A stretch of DNA of 64,000 bases from Tupaia tana (Eukaryota > Chordata > Mammalia > Scandentia > Tupaiidae): positions 85,386,139 through 85,450,138 of the forward strand of contig JAKSZU010000009.1 of the NCBI GenBank assembly GCA_026018925.1, written 5' to 3'. Below are positions 13,046 through 25,372 of the stretch, piece after piece. The position numbers and the translations under genes were made by a program. Numbering within the stretch: the first letter of the stretch is position 1; each line of letters starts with the position of its first letter. The notes under the pieces were generated by a model, which was not told the origin of the DNA, did no database searches, and saw nothing but the letters and a program-made list of their open reading frames with translations.

Positions 13046-13303
13046 TTTTTTTTTTGAGAGGTTTTTGCTATAGGGCGCATGCGCTCGCCAGAGAGACAGA
13101 GAGACAGAGGGACAGAAAGCGAGAAATCACCCCCCAGGGGGGATGGCCATGCCACAATCCCTTCTCCTCCATTCTTCTCTCAGGATCTTGGGCACGCACG
13201 CACACACACCTGGCGTGAGTTTAAGCCACTGGGTCCAGGACTCGAACCGCGGTCGACTACATGGGAGTCCAGCGACATAGCCATTACGCTAACTGTTGGT
13301 CCC
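13046..13303 (-). mobile_element. tRNA-related SINE inserted at the end of an older SINE
   Basis: Reversed, nearly full-length copy. The flanks GTTGGTCATTTTG and GTTGGTTATTTTG look like a slightly diverged target duplication. Confidence 0.85.
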
Positions 13304-13672
13304 TACAGTTGGTTATTTTGGTTCCAGCTGCCTTAACCACCATCATACTGTGTAACCATCACTAATAACTTTGAATGTAAATATGCATCATATCTAATTA
13401 GGATGGCTACTGTGATGGCTAATTTTACACATCAATATTACTGGGACAAGGGGAGCCCAGAAATTAAAAAAAATTATTATTATTTATGCATTTAATCACT
13501 ATACATTATTTAGATTGTGAAGAGACTTTACCAAGCATGATACACACCTCAGTCCAGCCCAGTTGAGAATACTATACACGTCTTCATCAATAGATAATAA
13601 ATCATATCTGTGTCCCACAAATGTCTTACTTTTATTTTTTCCCCAAATTTCCTTTCCTACACTGTGATGGTT
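13304..13672. other. Gene-free spacer with a partial LTR-like start
   Basis: At about 13,410-13,460 is ACTGTGATGGCTAATTTTAC followed by ATCAATATTACTGGGACAAG. This repeats the first about 60 bases of the LTR-like element that starts at 13,673. The remainder (13,470-13,670) is AT-rich and not recognised. Confidence 0.5.
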
Positions 13673-14095
13673 AATTTTATGTGTCAATATTACTAGGACA
13701 AGGGGTGCCCAACAATTTAGTCAAACATTATTCTAGGTGATTCTGTGAAGGCTTTATTGGATGAGAATAACATTTAAATCAGTACACTGAGTAAAGTAGA
13801 TTAACCCTCATAATGTGGATGAAGTCCCAAATAGAAAATGAAAATTTATTCTCTCTTTTGTAAAAGAGAATTCTCTCTGTCTGAGGTACTTCTAACTGAA
13901 ACATTGACTTTATTTCTGTGTTCAGACTCAAGATGGAAGATTATCTGTCTCTGAGTCTTGAGTCTGCCAACATTCAGAATAGAACTAAAGCACTTTCCTG
14001 GGTCTCTAGCTTGCTAACACATCCTGCAGATCTTGGGACTTGCCATCCATAAGTCTTATAATAAATCATGTATGAGAGAACTTTAAAAGGTTTTG
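13673..14095 (+). mobile_element. MLT2/ERVL-like LTR remnant
   Basis: Begins TGTGATGGTTAATTTTATGT followed by GTCAATATTACTAGGACAAG. It continues with the blocks GTCAAACATTATTCTAGGTG, AATAACATTTAAATCAGT, ATAATGTGGATGAAGTCC and ATCTTGGGACTTGCCA, and ends near a TTATAATAAATC polyadenylation-like region. This order matches old eutherian ERVL-type (MLT2) LTRs. It is a diverged solo copy with no coding part seen. The family name is from memory and needs a consensus alignment. Confidence 0.6.
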
Positions 14096-14099
14096 GGAC

Positions 14100-14265
14100 T
14101 GAGGCTAACAGATGACATGGTGTTTAAGGTGCTGAATTCCCACATTGCTGACCAGTTTGCATCCTGGACCTGGAAGTTTTCTCTCTCTCAAGTGCACATG
14201 CCCTATAGCAAATTGAAAAATAGTATCAATAATAAATAAAATAAAATAAATAATACTTTTAATAA
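14100..14265 (+). mobile_element. Short tRNA-related SINE variant
   Basis: The head contains GATGACATGGTGTTTAAGGT and the B-box-like region CAGTTTGCATCCTGG. A CT-rich stretch follows, then GTGCACATGCCCTATAGCAA, then an (AAAT)-type tail. The body found in the main SINE family is missing. Flanked by GTTTTGGGAC (14,090-14,099) and GTTTTTGGGAC (14,266-14,276). A second member lies at 32,176-32,325. Confidence 0.7.
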
Positions 14266-14384
14266 GTTTTTGGGACAAAGAATTAAAGTATGAGTTTAAC
14301 TTGGTAAAAAAAAAAATCTAGGCATCGTTTTTTTCATATACACATTTTCCACAAATGTAGTGAAGATGTTCTGTATATACTATC

Positions 14385-14755
14385 TGTATTAGTCTGATTT
14401 TGCATTGCTAATAGAAATACCTGAGCCTGTGTAGTTTTATAAATAAGATAAAAGTTTATTCACAAACTCACAAGTCTGGTGACTGGAAAGTCCTAGGTAT
14501 TGGACTTATAGCAAAAGAAAGAGACAGGAAAATATTGACTAAACTTTTACTTTTACATTTATAACAATCAACTCTCATAAGAAGTAATTTTTTCTCATGA
14601 GAGTTAGAAGTCATTAGATCTTGTGAGACATCATTACTCTAATAATAAGACTGCTGTTTCTGTGATGCAATCACTGTGCGACATATCCAACACATGCCAG
14701 CATTGTTTCTGTTTCTCTGGAGAACTCTACCACACCCACTATATACACTTTTTAA
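14385..14755 (-). mobile_element. MaLR (MLT1/MST-like) LTR remnant
   Basis: The plus strand starts TGTATTAGTCTGATTTTGCA, then CTAATAGAAATACCTGAG, then GTTTTATAAATAAGATAAAA. This is the reverse complement of the usual end of MaLR LTRs. The rest decays toward 14,755. No internal coding sequence is seen. Confidence 0.55.
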
Positions 14756-14798
14756 GAAAAGAAAAGAAAAAATAAGTATTAGTAAAAAAGGCAAATAA

Positions 14799-15019
14799 GG
14801 AACTAGCTATGTCGCTGGACTCCCATGTAGTCGACTGTGGTTTGAGTCTGGGATCTGGTGGCTTAAACGCACACTAGGTTTGTGTGCGTTCATGCCCAAG
14901 ATCCCAAGAGGAGAATGAAAGAGAAGGGATTGCAGTGTGGTCATTCCCCCTGGGGGGTGATTTCTCACTTTTTGTCTCTCTCTGTCTTTCTGGCGAGGAC
15001 ACGCAAAAACCTCTGTCAA
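14799..15019 (+). mobile_element. tRNA-related SINE, slightly truncated at both ends
   Basis: The start lacks the first about 15 bases of the head (begins GGAACTAGCTATGTCGCTGG), and the 3' block is shortened (GAGGACACGCAAAAACCTCT). Target duplication AAAAAAGGCAAATAA is at 14,784-14,798 and after the tail at about 15,019-15,033. Confidence 0.87.
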
Positions 15020-15033
15020 AAAAAAGGCAAATA

Positions 15034-16540
15034 AATTAAAACCTTGAAACCTTTATAAACTGTAGGTTGGATGGTGTAGGTGGTTTGTGGCTGGGAGTTT
15101 TGCTAGAGAGCTTGGCTCATCCCCTCCCCCACACTCCTTGAAACTCTCAGGTGTGTTCATTGGGATATGGAGAATCCCATCTTGCTCTGGTCTGATGCAT
15201 GCCACCGAGACATCCACCACAGATGGTCTTGCTACATGGTGAGCCATTTGTGACTTAGAGGGGTGCTGCAAGGTGTGGCTCATCTCCTCCCCCACACACC
15301 TTGGAACTCTCAAGTATGTCCATTGAGACTTAGATAAGTCCATCTTGCCCCAGTTCCTGTGCCATCAGGAAAACGAACAAGTGACTACCCTGGCTGCACT
15401 GAGTGGCAGGGACACTGAGCTGCAGAGAGACTGCATCTCATTTCTTGTCATACACCTCTGGATTCTCAGACATAAGCATTTCCTGCAACACATGACAAGC
15501 GACCTTTTCTCTCTTCCTCAACTGAAGCTCAGGAGCTCAGCCCCAGGTCCACCTGTTTCCTAGAAACTGGAAGGACTTTGAATTACCCAAAGTAATAGAC
15601 AACAATGAAGGTTGGTGGGTGAACATCAGGGAGGCAGAGCAGCAGAGATTGCAAATAACCTCCTTCTGCTTGCCTTTGGACACTCAGAATTAACTTGAAG
15701 AATTTAGGAAGAAAGGTATAATTCACCTCATGACAAGAAACTATTGCAGAGTCACAAGAAATGTGAAAAACCAAGAAAATATCTCTCTGCCAAAAGAAAA
15801 TATCAGCTCCTCATCATCCAAAGAAAATATTATCTAACTCATGGAAATGCCAGATAAACAATTCAATATTTATAGTGACAAAACTAAATAAGATGCAGGA
15901 GAAAAGAGACAATAAACTCCAGAAGATGTAAAAAAAAAAGACACAATGAGATCCAGGAGATGAGGAAGTCCTTTCATGACTTGAAAGAAGAAATAGACAC
16001 AATAAATAAAAATCAAATAGAATTCTTATAGATGAAGACTGTAAAACAGAAAAGCAAAACCTCCCTCCAAAGTGTTAAACACAGCTTAAACTACAAAGAA
16101 GATCAAATTTTGAATGTAGAAGACAAAATCTCTGATTTAGAAAAAAATATCAAAAAAATGAGACAATAACCAAAAAGAATGAGGACAATATACAAAAAGT
16201 ACTAGATACAATTGAGCACCCAAACATCTGGATAATTGGTATCCCAGAAAGTGAAGAAAATAATATGGGCATTGATAATCTATTTCATGAAATCCTGTAA
16301 GAAAACTTTCTAAACCTAAAGAGGCATTTAAAAAAATCCAGATCCAAGAATTACAAAAGACCCCAAGTAGAATCAGCCTAAGAAGATCTTCTCCAAAGCA
16401 CATCATAGCCAAATTGGTCAAAACCACAAAGACATGATACTAAAATTGGCAAGAGAGAAATATCAAGTTACTTACAAAGGTTATCCCATCAGGTCAACAT
16501 TGTACCTTTTGAAGGAAATAATGCAGACAAAGAAAAAAAT
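15034..16540 (+). mobile_element. L1 5' end with tandem 5'-UTR repeat and broken ORF1
   Basis: The 5' UTR (about 15,050-15,729) is GC-richer than its surroundings and contains a two-unit tandem repeat. The block GGCTCATC, then CCTCCCCCACAC, then AACTCTCAAGTATG recurs at 15,115 and 15,277, a period of 162 bp. ORF1 starts at 15,730 (reading MTRNYCRVTRN). It shows the usual order (basic start, coiled coil, a damaged form of the IIGIPE block near 16,240, RNA-binding domain to about 16,440) with several stops and frameshifts. The element stops near 16,540 against a truncated SINE, and no ORF2 follows. Confidence 0.8.
15100..15340 (+). repeat. 162-bp tandem repeat in L1 5' UTR (about 1.5 units)
   Basis: Two imperfect units, seen best as CTCCCCCACAC followed by an AACTCTCA block and a GTCCATTGAGACTT-type block. 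It lies 400-600 bases upstream of an L1 ORF1, where mouse L1 carries its monomers. Sequence and period differ from the 124-bp and 207-bp repeats elsewhere in the window. Confidence 0.65.
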
Positions 16541-16671
16541 GTGGTGTGGCCATCCCCCCTGGAGGGTGATTTCTCGCTTTCTGTCTGTCTGTTTTTCTGG
16601 CGAGCACACGTGCCCTGTAGCAAAAATCTCTCAAAAAAAAAAAAAAAAAAAAAAAAAGAAAAAGAAAGAAA
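16541..16671 (+). mobile_element. 5'-truncated tRNA-related SINE
   Basis: Only the second half is present: GTGGTGTGGCCATCCCCCCT, the CT-rich zone, GAGCACACGTGCCCTGTAGC, then a long A-run (about 16,634-16,657). The tRNA-like head is absent. Confidence 0.85.
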
Positions 16672-16962
16672 AAACAACTACAAAATATCTTCAACAGATA
16701 TTACCACATTTCTTTGTGCCATTAACGCTTTGCCTCCCTATTTTTCTTATAAATGTCCTTCCTCAGACCCGCCTCCTTCACACTCACTATATCTGGTATT
16801 TACATCTATATACTATGTTTCTATATGCTTTAGTCAATTAGTTTCAGTCACAGAGTGCAGACACTCGGTATATATTAAATGGGGACATGCAATGCCTCTC
16901 CTTCATAGCCTGGCTTCACTCAGCAGTAAATCTTCCATATTCATCCACTTCCTGTCAAAAGC

Positions 16963-17010
<48 letters not shown>

Positions 17011-18452
17011 GCTGAACAGTATTCCATTGAGTATATGTGCCACAGTTTTTCTATCCATTCATCTGTTCGGGGCATTTGGGTTGTTTCCATAACATAGCAA
17101 TTGTGAATAGTGCCACAATAAACATCAATGTGTAAGCACATCAGGCTTTCAATGAAGTATTCTTCTGTCCTTTGGGTAGATACCAAGGAGTGGGATTGCT
17201 GGGTCATATGGTAGTTCTATTTATAGATTTTTGAGGAATCTCCAAATTGTTCTCCACAGTGACTGGACCAATTTAGATTCCCACCAGCAGTATAAGAGAG
17301 TTCCCCTTTCACCACACCCCCATCAGCACTTATCATTTTTTGTTTTTTTTAATCTTAGTCATTCTGTCTGGGGTTAGATGGTATCTCATTGTTGTTTTGT
17401 TCTGCATTTCCCTTACAATGAGGGATGTTAAACATATTTTCATATGTCTTTTAGCTATTGGTATGTCATCTTTAGAGAGTTGTTTTTTCAACTCATTCTC
17501 CATCTTTTAATAGGATTTATTGTCTTTTTTTGGAACACCTGTTTGAGTTCCTAGTGAATTCTGGTTATCAGTCCCTTATCTGATGCATAGTTTACAAAAA
17601 TATTTTCTCATTCTGAGGGATGTCTATTCACACTAAGTACTGTGTCTTTTGTCATGCAGAAACTTCTTAGTCTGATGTAATCCCACTTGTCTATTTTAGG
17701 GACTATTGACTGTGCTTTGGGGGTCTTATTTAAGAAGTATTTACCTACCCCAATGTCTCCCAGAGTTTCCATGGTGTTTTCTAGGAGCGGTTTTAGAGTT
17801 TGAGGTCTTAGATTTAGATCTTTGATCCATCTTGACTTGATTTTTGTCAGAGGTGAGAGGTAGGGGTTCACATTCATCTTTCTACAAGTGGAAGTCCAGT
17901 TTTTCCAGCACCATTTGCTGAAGAGGTGTTCCCTTTTCCTACTAAATTGGTATCCCTTGTCAAAAATCAGTTATCTGTTTGTTTCAGTATTTATTTCTGG
18001 GGACTATATTCTGTTCCATTGGTCCACATGTCTATTTCTGTGCCAGTAACATGCTGTTTTGATCACCACAGCTTTGTAGTATATTTTTGGGTCAGGGAGT
18101 GAGATGCCACCCAATCCACTCTTCTTGTGCAGAACTGCTTTGGCAATACAGGGTCTTTTATGATTCCAGACAAACTTTATGATTGTGTTTCCTGCATCTG
18201 TGAATAACATGCCTGGTACTTTCATTGACATTGCATTAAATATGGAGATTAATTTGGGTAAAATTGCCATTATGATTATGTTAATTCTTCCAATTGAGGA
18301 ACATGGGATATCCTTCTGCTTTTTTGTGTAATTTTCAATTTATTTTCTTAGCTTCTCGTAGTTTTCCATGTGGAGGTTTTTAAGTTCTTTGGTTAGATTT
18401 ATTCCTAAGTATCTCGTTCTTTTTGTGGCTATGGTAAATGGAATAACTTTTT
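16672..18452 (-). mobile_element. L1 3' UTR and ORF2 C-terminal third, minus strand
   Basis: 3' UTR at 16,680-16,965, then a 40-base T-run (about 16,966-17,006), then the ORF2 C-terminus and connection/thumb region up to GGTAAATGGAATAACTTTTT at 18,450. Several ORF2 pieces are readable in the minus direction (for example [21 protein letters not shown] sequence at 18,270-18,004). The long T-run is in the 3' region and may reflect slippage of an A-rich tract in the sense strand. Confidence 0.86.
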
Positions 18453-19568
18453 TTCATTTCATTTTCTTTTATACATTCAATCACATTATTATTTGTCTTA
18501 CAAAATGGATATTTCAACAGGTGAACGTCTCTCCCCAACACAGTTGAAAAAACCACAAAACATCCTCTACAGACAATACCACACCTCCCTGTGATATCAA
18601 TACTTTGCCTCCCTATTTTTCTTCTAAATGTCCTTCCTCAGACCCTCCTCTTCCACACATACTATATCTGGTATTTACATCTATATACTGTATTTCTATA
18701 TCCTTTAGTGAATTAGTTTCAGTCATAGAGTGTGGACACTCGATATACATTAAGAGGGAACATACAATGCCTCTCCTTCATAGCCTGTCTTGCTTCACTC
18801 AGCAGTAAGTCTTCCATGAGTCTTGATCATGAAGAAATGTTGTATCTTATCAAATGCTTTTTGTGCATCAATTGATATGAACATGTGGTTTTTATGTTTC
18901 TTCCTGTTAATATGGTGTATTACATTTATGGTTTTGTGTATGTTGAACCAAACTTGCTTTCCTGAAATAAAGCCTACCTGATCATGATGTATAATCTTTT
19001 TTATAAGTTGTTGGATACGATTTGCTAGTGTCTTGTTTCGAATCTTTGCATCTATATTCATTAGAGTTATCGGTCTATAGTTTTCCTTCCTTGTCCTGTC
19101 CTTATCTGTTAAGGGTGATAGTGGCTTCATAGAATGAATTAGGAAGAGATTCTCCCTTTTGGATATTTAGAAATAACTTGAGCAGAATGGGGTTAACTCT
19201 TCTTTGAAAGGTTTGCAGAATTCAGAGGTGAATCTATCAGGGCCAGGGCTTTTCTTTGTTGGGAGGTTATTTATTACTGATTCAATATCTTGGCTGTTAT
19301 GGGCCTATTCTGACTTTATATATCCTCCTGGCTCAATGCAGGTAGATTATATGTGTCCAGGAATTTGTCCATCTCATCCAGATTATCTTGTTTCTTGGCA
19401 TACCAATGTTCATAGTATTCTCTAATAATGTTTTGTATTTCTACTATGTCTGCTGTTATTTTGCCCGCTTCATTGCAGATCTGATTCACCTGGTTCCTTT
19501 CTCTCATCTTCTTAATAAGTCTCACAAGTGGTATATCAATTTTGTTTATCCTTTCAAAGAACCAGCTC
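18453..19568 (-). mobile_element. L1 3' UTR joined to RT region, minus strand
   Basis: 18,453-18,815 is a second L1 3' UTR (start ATTTCATTTTCTTTTATACA). It is joined at about 18,816 to the RT domain (GATCATGAAGAAATGTTGTA onward), which continues to the linker at 19,568. About 2.5 kb of normal ORF2 between these parts is missing, so this is an internally deleted copy or two copies fused. The frame is broken. Confidence 0.8.
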
Positions 19569-22500
19569 TAAGAAACCACCCTAAAAAAGAATCAGATGGA
19601 ATTATTACAAATGAAGTCTTTAATACAGGAAATCAAATACTCTCTCAACAGTATCAGAAGTCAATTAGGCCATGCTGATGATTGAATCTCTGATGTAGAA
19701 GATAAAACATTTGACCCAGAAAAAAAACATCAAAAAGATGGAGAAAAAAGAAAAAAAAAAACAAGGGTAATATATGAGAAATACTAGATTCCATTAAATG
19801 CAATAACATCTGAATAATTGGTATCCTACAAGGTGAAGGAATGAATAAGAGCATGGAAAATCTATTCCATGGAATCTTGGAAGAAAACTTCCCAAGTCTG
19901 GAGAGGCACATCTAGACCCAAGAAATACAAAGAACCTCAAATACAATGAACCTAAGAAGATCTTCCCCAAGACAAATCTTAGCCAGATTGGCAAAGACCG
20001 CAGATAAAGACAAGGTACTAAACCTGCCAAGAGAGAAACGATAAGTGACTTACAAAGGTCACCCCATCAGGCTAACCCTGGAATTCTCAACAGAAACAAT
20101 GCAAACAAGGAAAAAATGGAAAGATGTATTGAAAGTGTTAAGAGAGAAACAATTTCAACCAAGATTATTATGTTCTGTAAGAATATTCTTCAAATGGGAC
20201 AAAAAGATTAAAATTTTCTCAAACAAAACCTGAAAGAATTTGCCAACACCAGACCAGATCTTCAAGAAACCCTGAAGAAAATACTGTTCCAGGAAAACTA
20301 AAAAAGTAACAGCCAGAAACAAAGAAATAAAAGGCAACTAAGAAAATGGACAACTTAAACATCAGGACAGGTCCAGTAACATCGACAATAACATTGAATA
20401 TTAATGGATTAAATTCTCCAAACAAGAGAAACAGAGTGGCTGAATGGATTTAAAAACAGAAATCCCCTATCTGTTGTCTACAGGAAACCCACTTCATAGA
20501 TAAAGACATACATAAACTGAAATTGAAAATTTGAAAACGTTTTCCATGAAAATGGGAACCAAAAAAGAGCTGGAGTTGCGATACTAAATTCTGACAAAAT
20601 AGTCTTTAAAACAAAAACTGTTCCAAGAGACAAGGAAGGGCACTATATTGTAGTAAAAGGGTTAATACATAAGAAGATATAACACTTATAAATACCTCTG
20701 CTCCTAACACAGGAGCACCCAAATATGTGAAGGAAAGACTATTACATCTAAAAGGGAGATAGAGTGCAACACACTAATTGTTGGAGACCTCAACACTGCA
20801 CTATCCCCTCTGGACAGACCACCTAGACAAAAAATAGGTAAAGAGATAAAGCATCTAAACAATACCATAAATCAAAAGGACTTAACAGACATCTATAGAA
20901 CTTTTCATCCAAAAACCATGAGATACACTGTTTTCTCAACCCCACATGGAAGCTTCTCGAAGATTGACCACATCATAGGGCACAAAGCAAGTCTCTACAG
21001 ATTCAAAGGCACAGAAACTATATGCACCATCTTCTCGGACCATGATAGAATAAAACTTGAGTTTAATTACAAGAGAAATCCTCAAAAATACTCGAATACA
21101 TGGAAATGAAATAACCTACTCTAGAATGACTCCACAACTACTGAAGAAATAAAGACTGAAATCAAAAGATTCATGGAAGCCAATGACAATGAGGACACGA
21201 GTTTTCAGAATCTTTGGGACACAGCCAGAGCAGTCATAAGAGGTAAGTTTATAGCAATTAGTGCACATAAGAGGAAGATGAAAAGAAAGCAAATGGATCA
21301 CCTAACATCATGCCTCAAAGAATTGAAAAGGAAACTGCAAAAAAATCCAAAAAAAAACCACCAGGAAAAAGGAAATAAAAAAGATATGAGCAGATATAAA
21401 TGAAATATAAAATAAGCGATATATACAAAGAATAAATGAAAGTAAAAGCTGGTTCTTTGAAAAGATAAGCAAAATTGATACATCACTAGCGAGACTTACT
21501 AAGAAGAAGAGAGAAAGGAACCAGTTGAATCAAATCTGCAATGAATCAGGCAATATGACAGCAGAAAAAGTAGAAATAAAAAACATTATTAGAGATAATA
21601 TGAAATACTATATGCCAAGAAACAAGATAATCTGGATGAGATGGACAATTTCCTGGACACATATAATCTACCAAGACTGAGCCAGAAGGATATAGAAAGT
21701 CTGAATAGGCCCATAACAAGCCAGGAGACTGAATCAGTAATAAATAAACTTGCAACAAAAAATGCCCTGGCCCTGATGGCTTCACCTCCGAATTCTACAA
21801 AACTTTCAAAGAAGAGTTAAGCCCCATGCTGTTCAAGTTATTTCTAAACTTAAAAATGGTGAATCTATCTCTAATTCACTTTATGAAGGCTCTATAACCC
21901 TTATTCTTAAAAGAGAAAAGGACAGGACAAGGAAGGAAAACTATAGACCAATATCCCTGGTGAATATAGACACAAAGATTCTCAACAAGATACTAGCAAA
22001 TCCAACAACTTATAAAAAAGATACAACATGATTAGGTAGCCTTTATTCCAGGAATGCAAGGTTGGTTCAACATACACAAAATCATAAATGTAATATACTA
22101 TATTAACAGAAATCAAGATAAAAAACATATGGTCATCTCGATTGATGCAGAAAAAGCATTTGATAAGATACAACGTCACTTCATGTTTAAGACTGTCAGC
22201 AAAATCAGCATAAAATGGTAATTTCTCAACACAATAAAAATTATCTATGAAAAAACAATATCGAACATCATCCTCAATGGAGAAAAACTGAAAACGTTTC
22301 CACTAAAAATGGGTACAAGACAAGGATGTCCACTTTCTCCACTCTTATTCAATATAGTTCTGGAAGCCCTTGTCAATGCAATCAGAGAAGAGGAAAAAAT
22401 AAAAGACATTCATATAGGAAAAGAAGAGGTGAAATTTTCTTTATTTTCAGATGGCATGATTGTATACATAGAAGACCCAATGGTTTCCATGAAAAAACTT

Positions 22501-24748
22501 CTGGAAGTAATACATGAATACAGTAAAGTTGCAGGATACAAAATTAATATTCAGAAATCTATAGCATTTCTATATATGAACAACAGGCAGACTGAGACAG
22601 AACTGAATGAAGTTGTTCCATTTACCATAGATACAAAAAGTGTAAGATACTTAGGAATAAATCTAACCAAAGAACTTAAAGAGCTCCACAAGGAAAGCTA
22701 TGAGAAAATAAAAAATGAAATTGAAAATGACATATAAATGTGGAAAGACATCCCATGCTCCTGGATTGAAAGAATTAATATAATCAAAATGGTAATTCTA
22801 CTCAAATAAATGTACATATTCAATGCAATCCCAATCAAAGTACCAGACACATTCTTCACAGATCTAGAAAAGACAATCATAAAATTTGTCTGGAATCTTA
22901 AAAAAACACGTATTGCCAAAGCAATTCTACATAAGAAGAACGGAGTGGGTGGCATCTCACTCCCTGACCCAAAAATATACCACAAAGCTGTGGTAATCAA
23001 AACAGCATGGTACTGGCCCAGAAACAGGCATGTGGACCAATGAAATAGAATAGAGTTCCCAGATACAAATTTCCAAATATACAGTCAACTGATTTTTTAC
23101 AAGGGGTAGCAGTCAATCCAGTGGGAAAAGGAAAACCACTTCAGCAAATGGTGCTGGAAAAACTGGATTTCCACCTGCAGAAAGATGAATCAGAAACCCT
23201 ACCTCTCACCGTTGACAAAAATCAAGTCTAGGTCAATCAGGGATCTAAATCTAAGACCACAAAGTATAAAACTGCTCCTATAAATCACTGGGGAAACTCT
23301 GGGAGACATTGGGGTAGGGAAAGACTTCTTAAATAAGACCCCCAAAGCACAGTCGATAATCCCCAAAATAGACAAGTGGGATTACATTAGACTAAGAAGT
23401 TTCTGCATGGCCAAAGACACAGTAATAGTGTGAATTGACAGCCCTAAGAATGGGAAAATATTTTTGTAAATTATGCATCAGATAAGGGACTGATAACCAG
23501 CATACACAAGGAACTCATGCAGCTGTTTTGAGAAAAAGATGATCAACCCTATTAGAAGATGGGAGAATGAGTTGAAAAAAAAAAAAAAAAAACTCTCTCA
23601 AAAGATGACATACGAGGGAACCGGCAGTTAGCGTAATGGCTATGTCACTGGACTCCCATGTAGTCGACCGTGGTTCGTGTCCCGGACCCGGTGGCTTACA
23701 ACTCACGCCGGGCGCGTGTTCGTGCGTGCCCAAGATCCCGAGAGGAGAATGGAGGAGAAGGGATTGCGGCGTGACCATCCCCCCTGGGGGGTGATTTCTC
23801 GCTTTCTGTCTCTATGTCTCTCTCTGTCTGTCTGGCGAGCGCACGCGCCCTATAGCGAAAAAAACCTCTCAAAAAAAAAAAGATGACATACGAATAGCTA
23901 AAAGGCATATGAAAAATGCTCGACATCCTTCCTTGTAAGGGAAATGCAGATAAAAAAAAATGAGATACCACCTAACCCCAGTAAGAATAACTAAGATTAA
24001 AAAAGAAAAAAAAATGATAAGTGCAGGCGGGAGTGTGGTGAGAGGGGAACTCTCTTACACTGCTGGTGGGAATGTAAATTTGTCCATCCACTGTAGAAAA
24101 TAATATGGAGATTCCTTAAAAGTCTACAAATAGAACTACCATATGATCCATCAATCCCACTCCTCGGTATCTATCCAGAGGATAGAAAAATTCTTAATTG
24201 GAAAAGTGCTTGCACATTGATGTTTATTGCAGCAGTATTCACAATTGTTAAGTCATGGAACCAAATGCTCACAAAAAGATGAGTGGATTGAAAAACTGTG
24301 GCACATATACTCTATGGAATACTATTCAGTCATAAAAAATACCCTGGCTTTTGACAGAAAATGGAAGAATATGGAAGATTTACTTCTAAATAAAGCAAGC
24401 CAGGCTATGAAGATGGGACATTGTATGTCTCCACTTAATATATACCGAGGGTCTGCACTCTATGACTGAAACTGATTTACTAAAGTATATATTAACACAG
24501 TATATGGATGTAAATGCCAGATTTAATGTGTGTGAAAGAGTAGGGTTTGAAGAAGGACATTTAGAAGAAAAATAGTGAGGCAAAGCATTAATCGGACAAA
24601 GTAATTTGGTACTATCTGTTGAAGATATGTTATAGTTTTATCAACTGTACTAGGGAGAAATGTTCACCTGTCGAAGCATTCACTTTGTAAGCTAAATAAT
24701 ATGATTGAATTTATAAAAGAAAGTGAAATTAAAAGTGTAAAAAAAAAC
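19569..24748 (+). mobile_element. Near-complete L1, plus strand, broken ORFs
   Basis: Starts inside the ORF1 coiled coil (AAGAATCAGATGGAATTATT) and runs through the ORF1 RNA-binding and C-terminal domains to about 20,300, the inter-ORF spacer, ORF2 endonuclease (about 20,370-21,110), RT (21,600-22,740), the C-terminal region and a 3' UTR ending at about 24,748. The longest ORF2 piece is 142 residues (22,309-22,737). The RT catalytic block there reads LFSDGMIVY, so the second aspartate of the usual FADD is lost. Stops occur in every domain. The copy is interrupted by a SINE at 23,615-23,877. Confidence 0.9.
23615..23877 (+). mobile_element. tRNA-related SINE, full length, young
   Basis: The head reads GGGAACCGGCAGTTAGCGTA. 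Flanked by the target duplication AAAAGATGACATACGA (before 23,615 and again up to about 23,893). The A-tail is short, and most CpGs are intact. Confidence 0.93.
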
Positions 24749-25325
24749 ATACAATTTCAAACCTTTTATCCTTGTTTTCCTCCTTCATATTCAGAAAGTC
24801 ACCAAGTGCATCCTCCTTAGTCCACTAGAGGAAGAGGAGCTCTGTCCTGTCCTCCTCTGATTTCCAGAGCCTTCTCTGAGCACATGCCTGGCTCCTCTAG
24901 ACAATTCCTCTGCCACAGCTCTATTCTTGTCCTTCTGGCTCCAAGGAAATCCCTTTCTGCCTGCTGGAAGGGGGCACATGAAAATGCCAGCCTCGGGTGT
25001 CAGAAAATGAGAAAGAACCACATGTTGCTATCCCCGCTGCTCTGTGCACACACTCAGTGTGTCCAGGAGTGACAGACCCAAGGCATTCAGACATGGCCCA
25101 CTCCTTGTCCCTCTTCAGGCTCCAGGTACTCTTCCTGGGACTTTGCAATGACACACAGTCCTTTCAAACATACAAAGGGATCATTGTTTCTTCTGACTCC
25201 ACTCAGGTCTAGTTGTGCATTAGCCTCGATTATTTGTGCTGGTTTTTAGGTGCTTTTATATTTACATGCACTGCACCATCATGGGGTTTTTCTTAATAAA
25301 ATTCATGTCATAAGTCAGAAAAATT
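24749..25325. other. Unidentified non-L1 island with a polyadenylation-like end
   Basis: This stretch is not L1 or SINE. Base composition is near balanced, unlike the AT-rich surroundings. It ends CTTAATAAAATTCATG (AATAAA signal at about 25,296). No reading frame over 99 codons and no recognised domain are seen. It could be a 3'-UTR-rich retrocopy of a host transcript on the plus strand, since the signal is at its right end, or leftover unique DNA between insertions. I do not recognise the parent. Confidence 0.4.
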
Positions 25326-25372
25326 AAAACTGAATTAAAAAAATGTGGCTCATATACTTTATGGAATACTAC

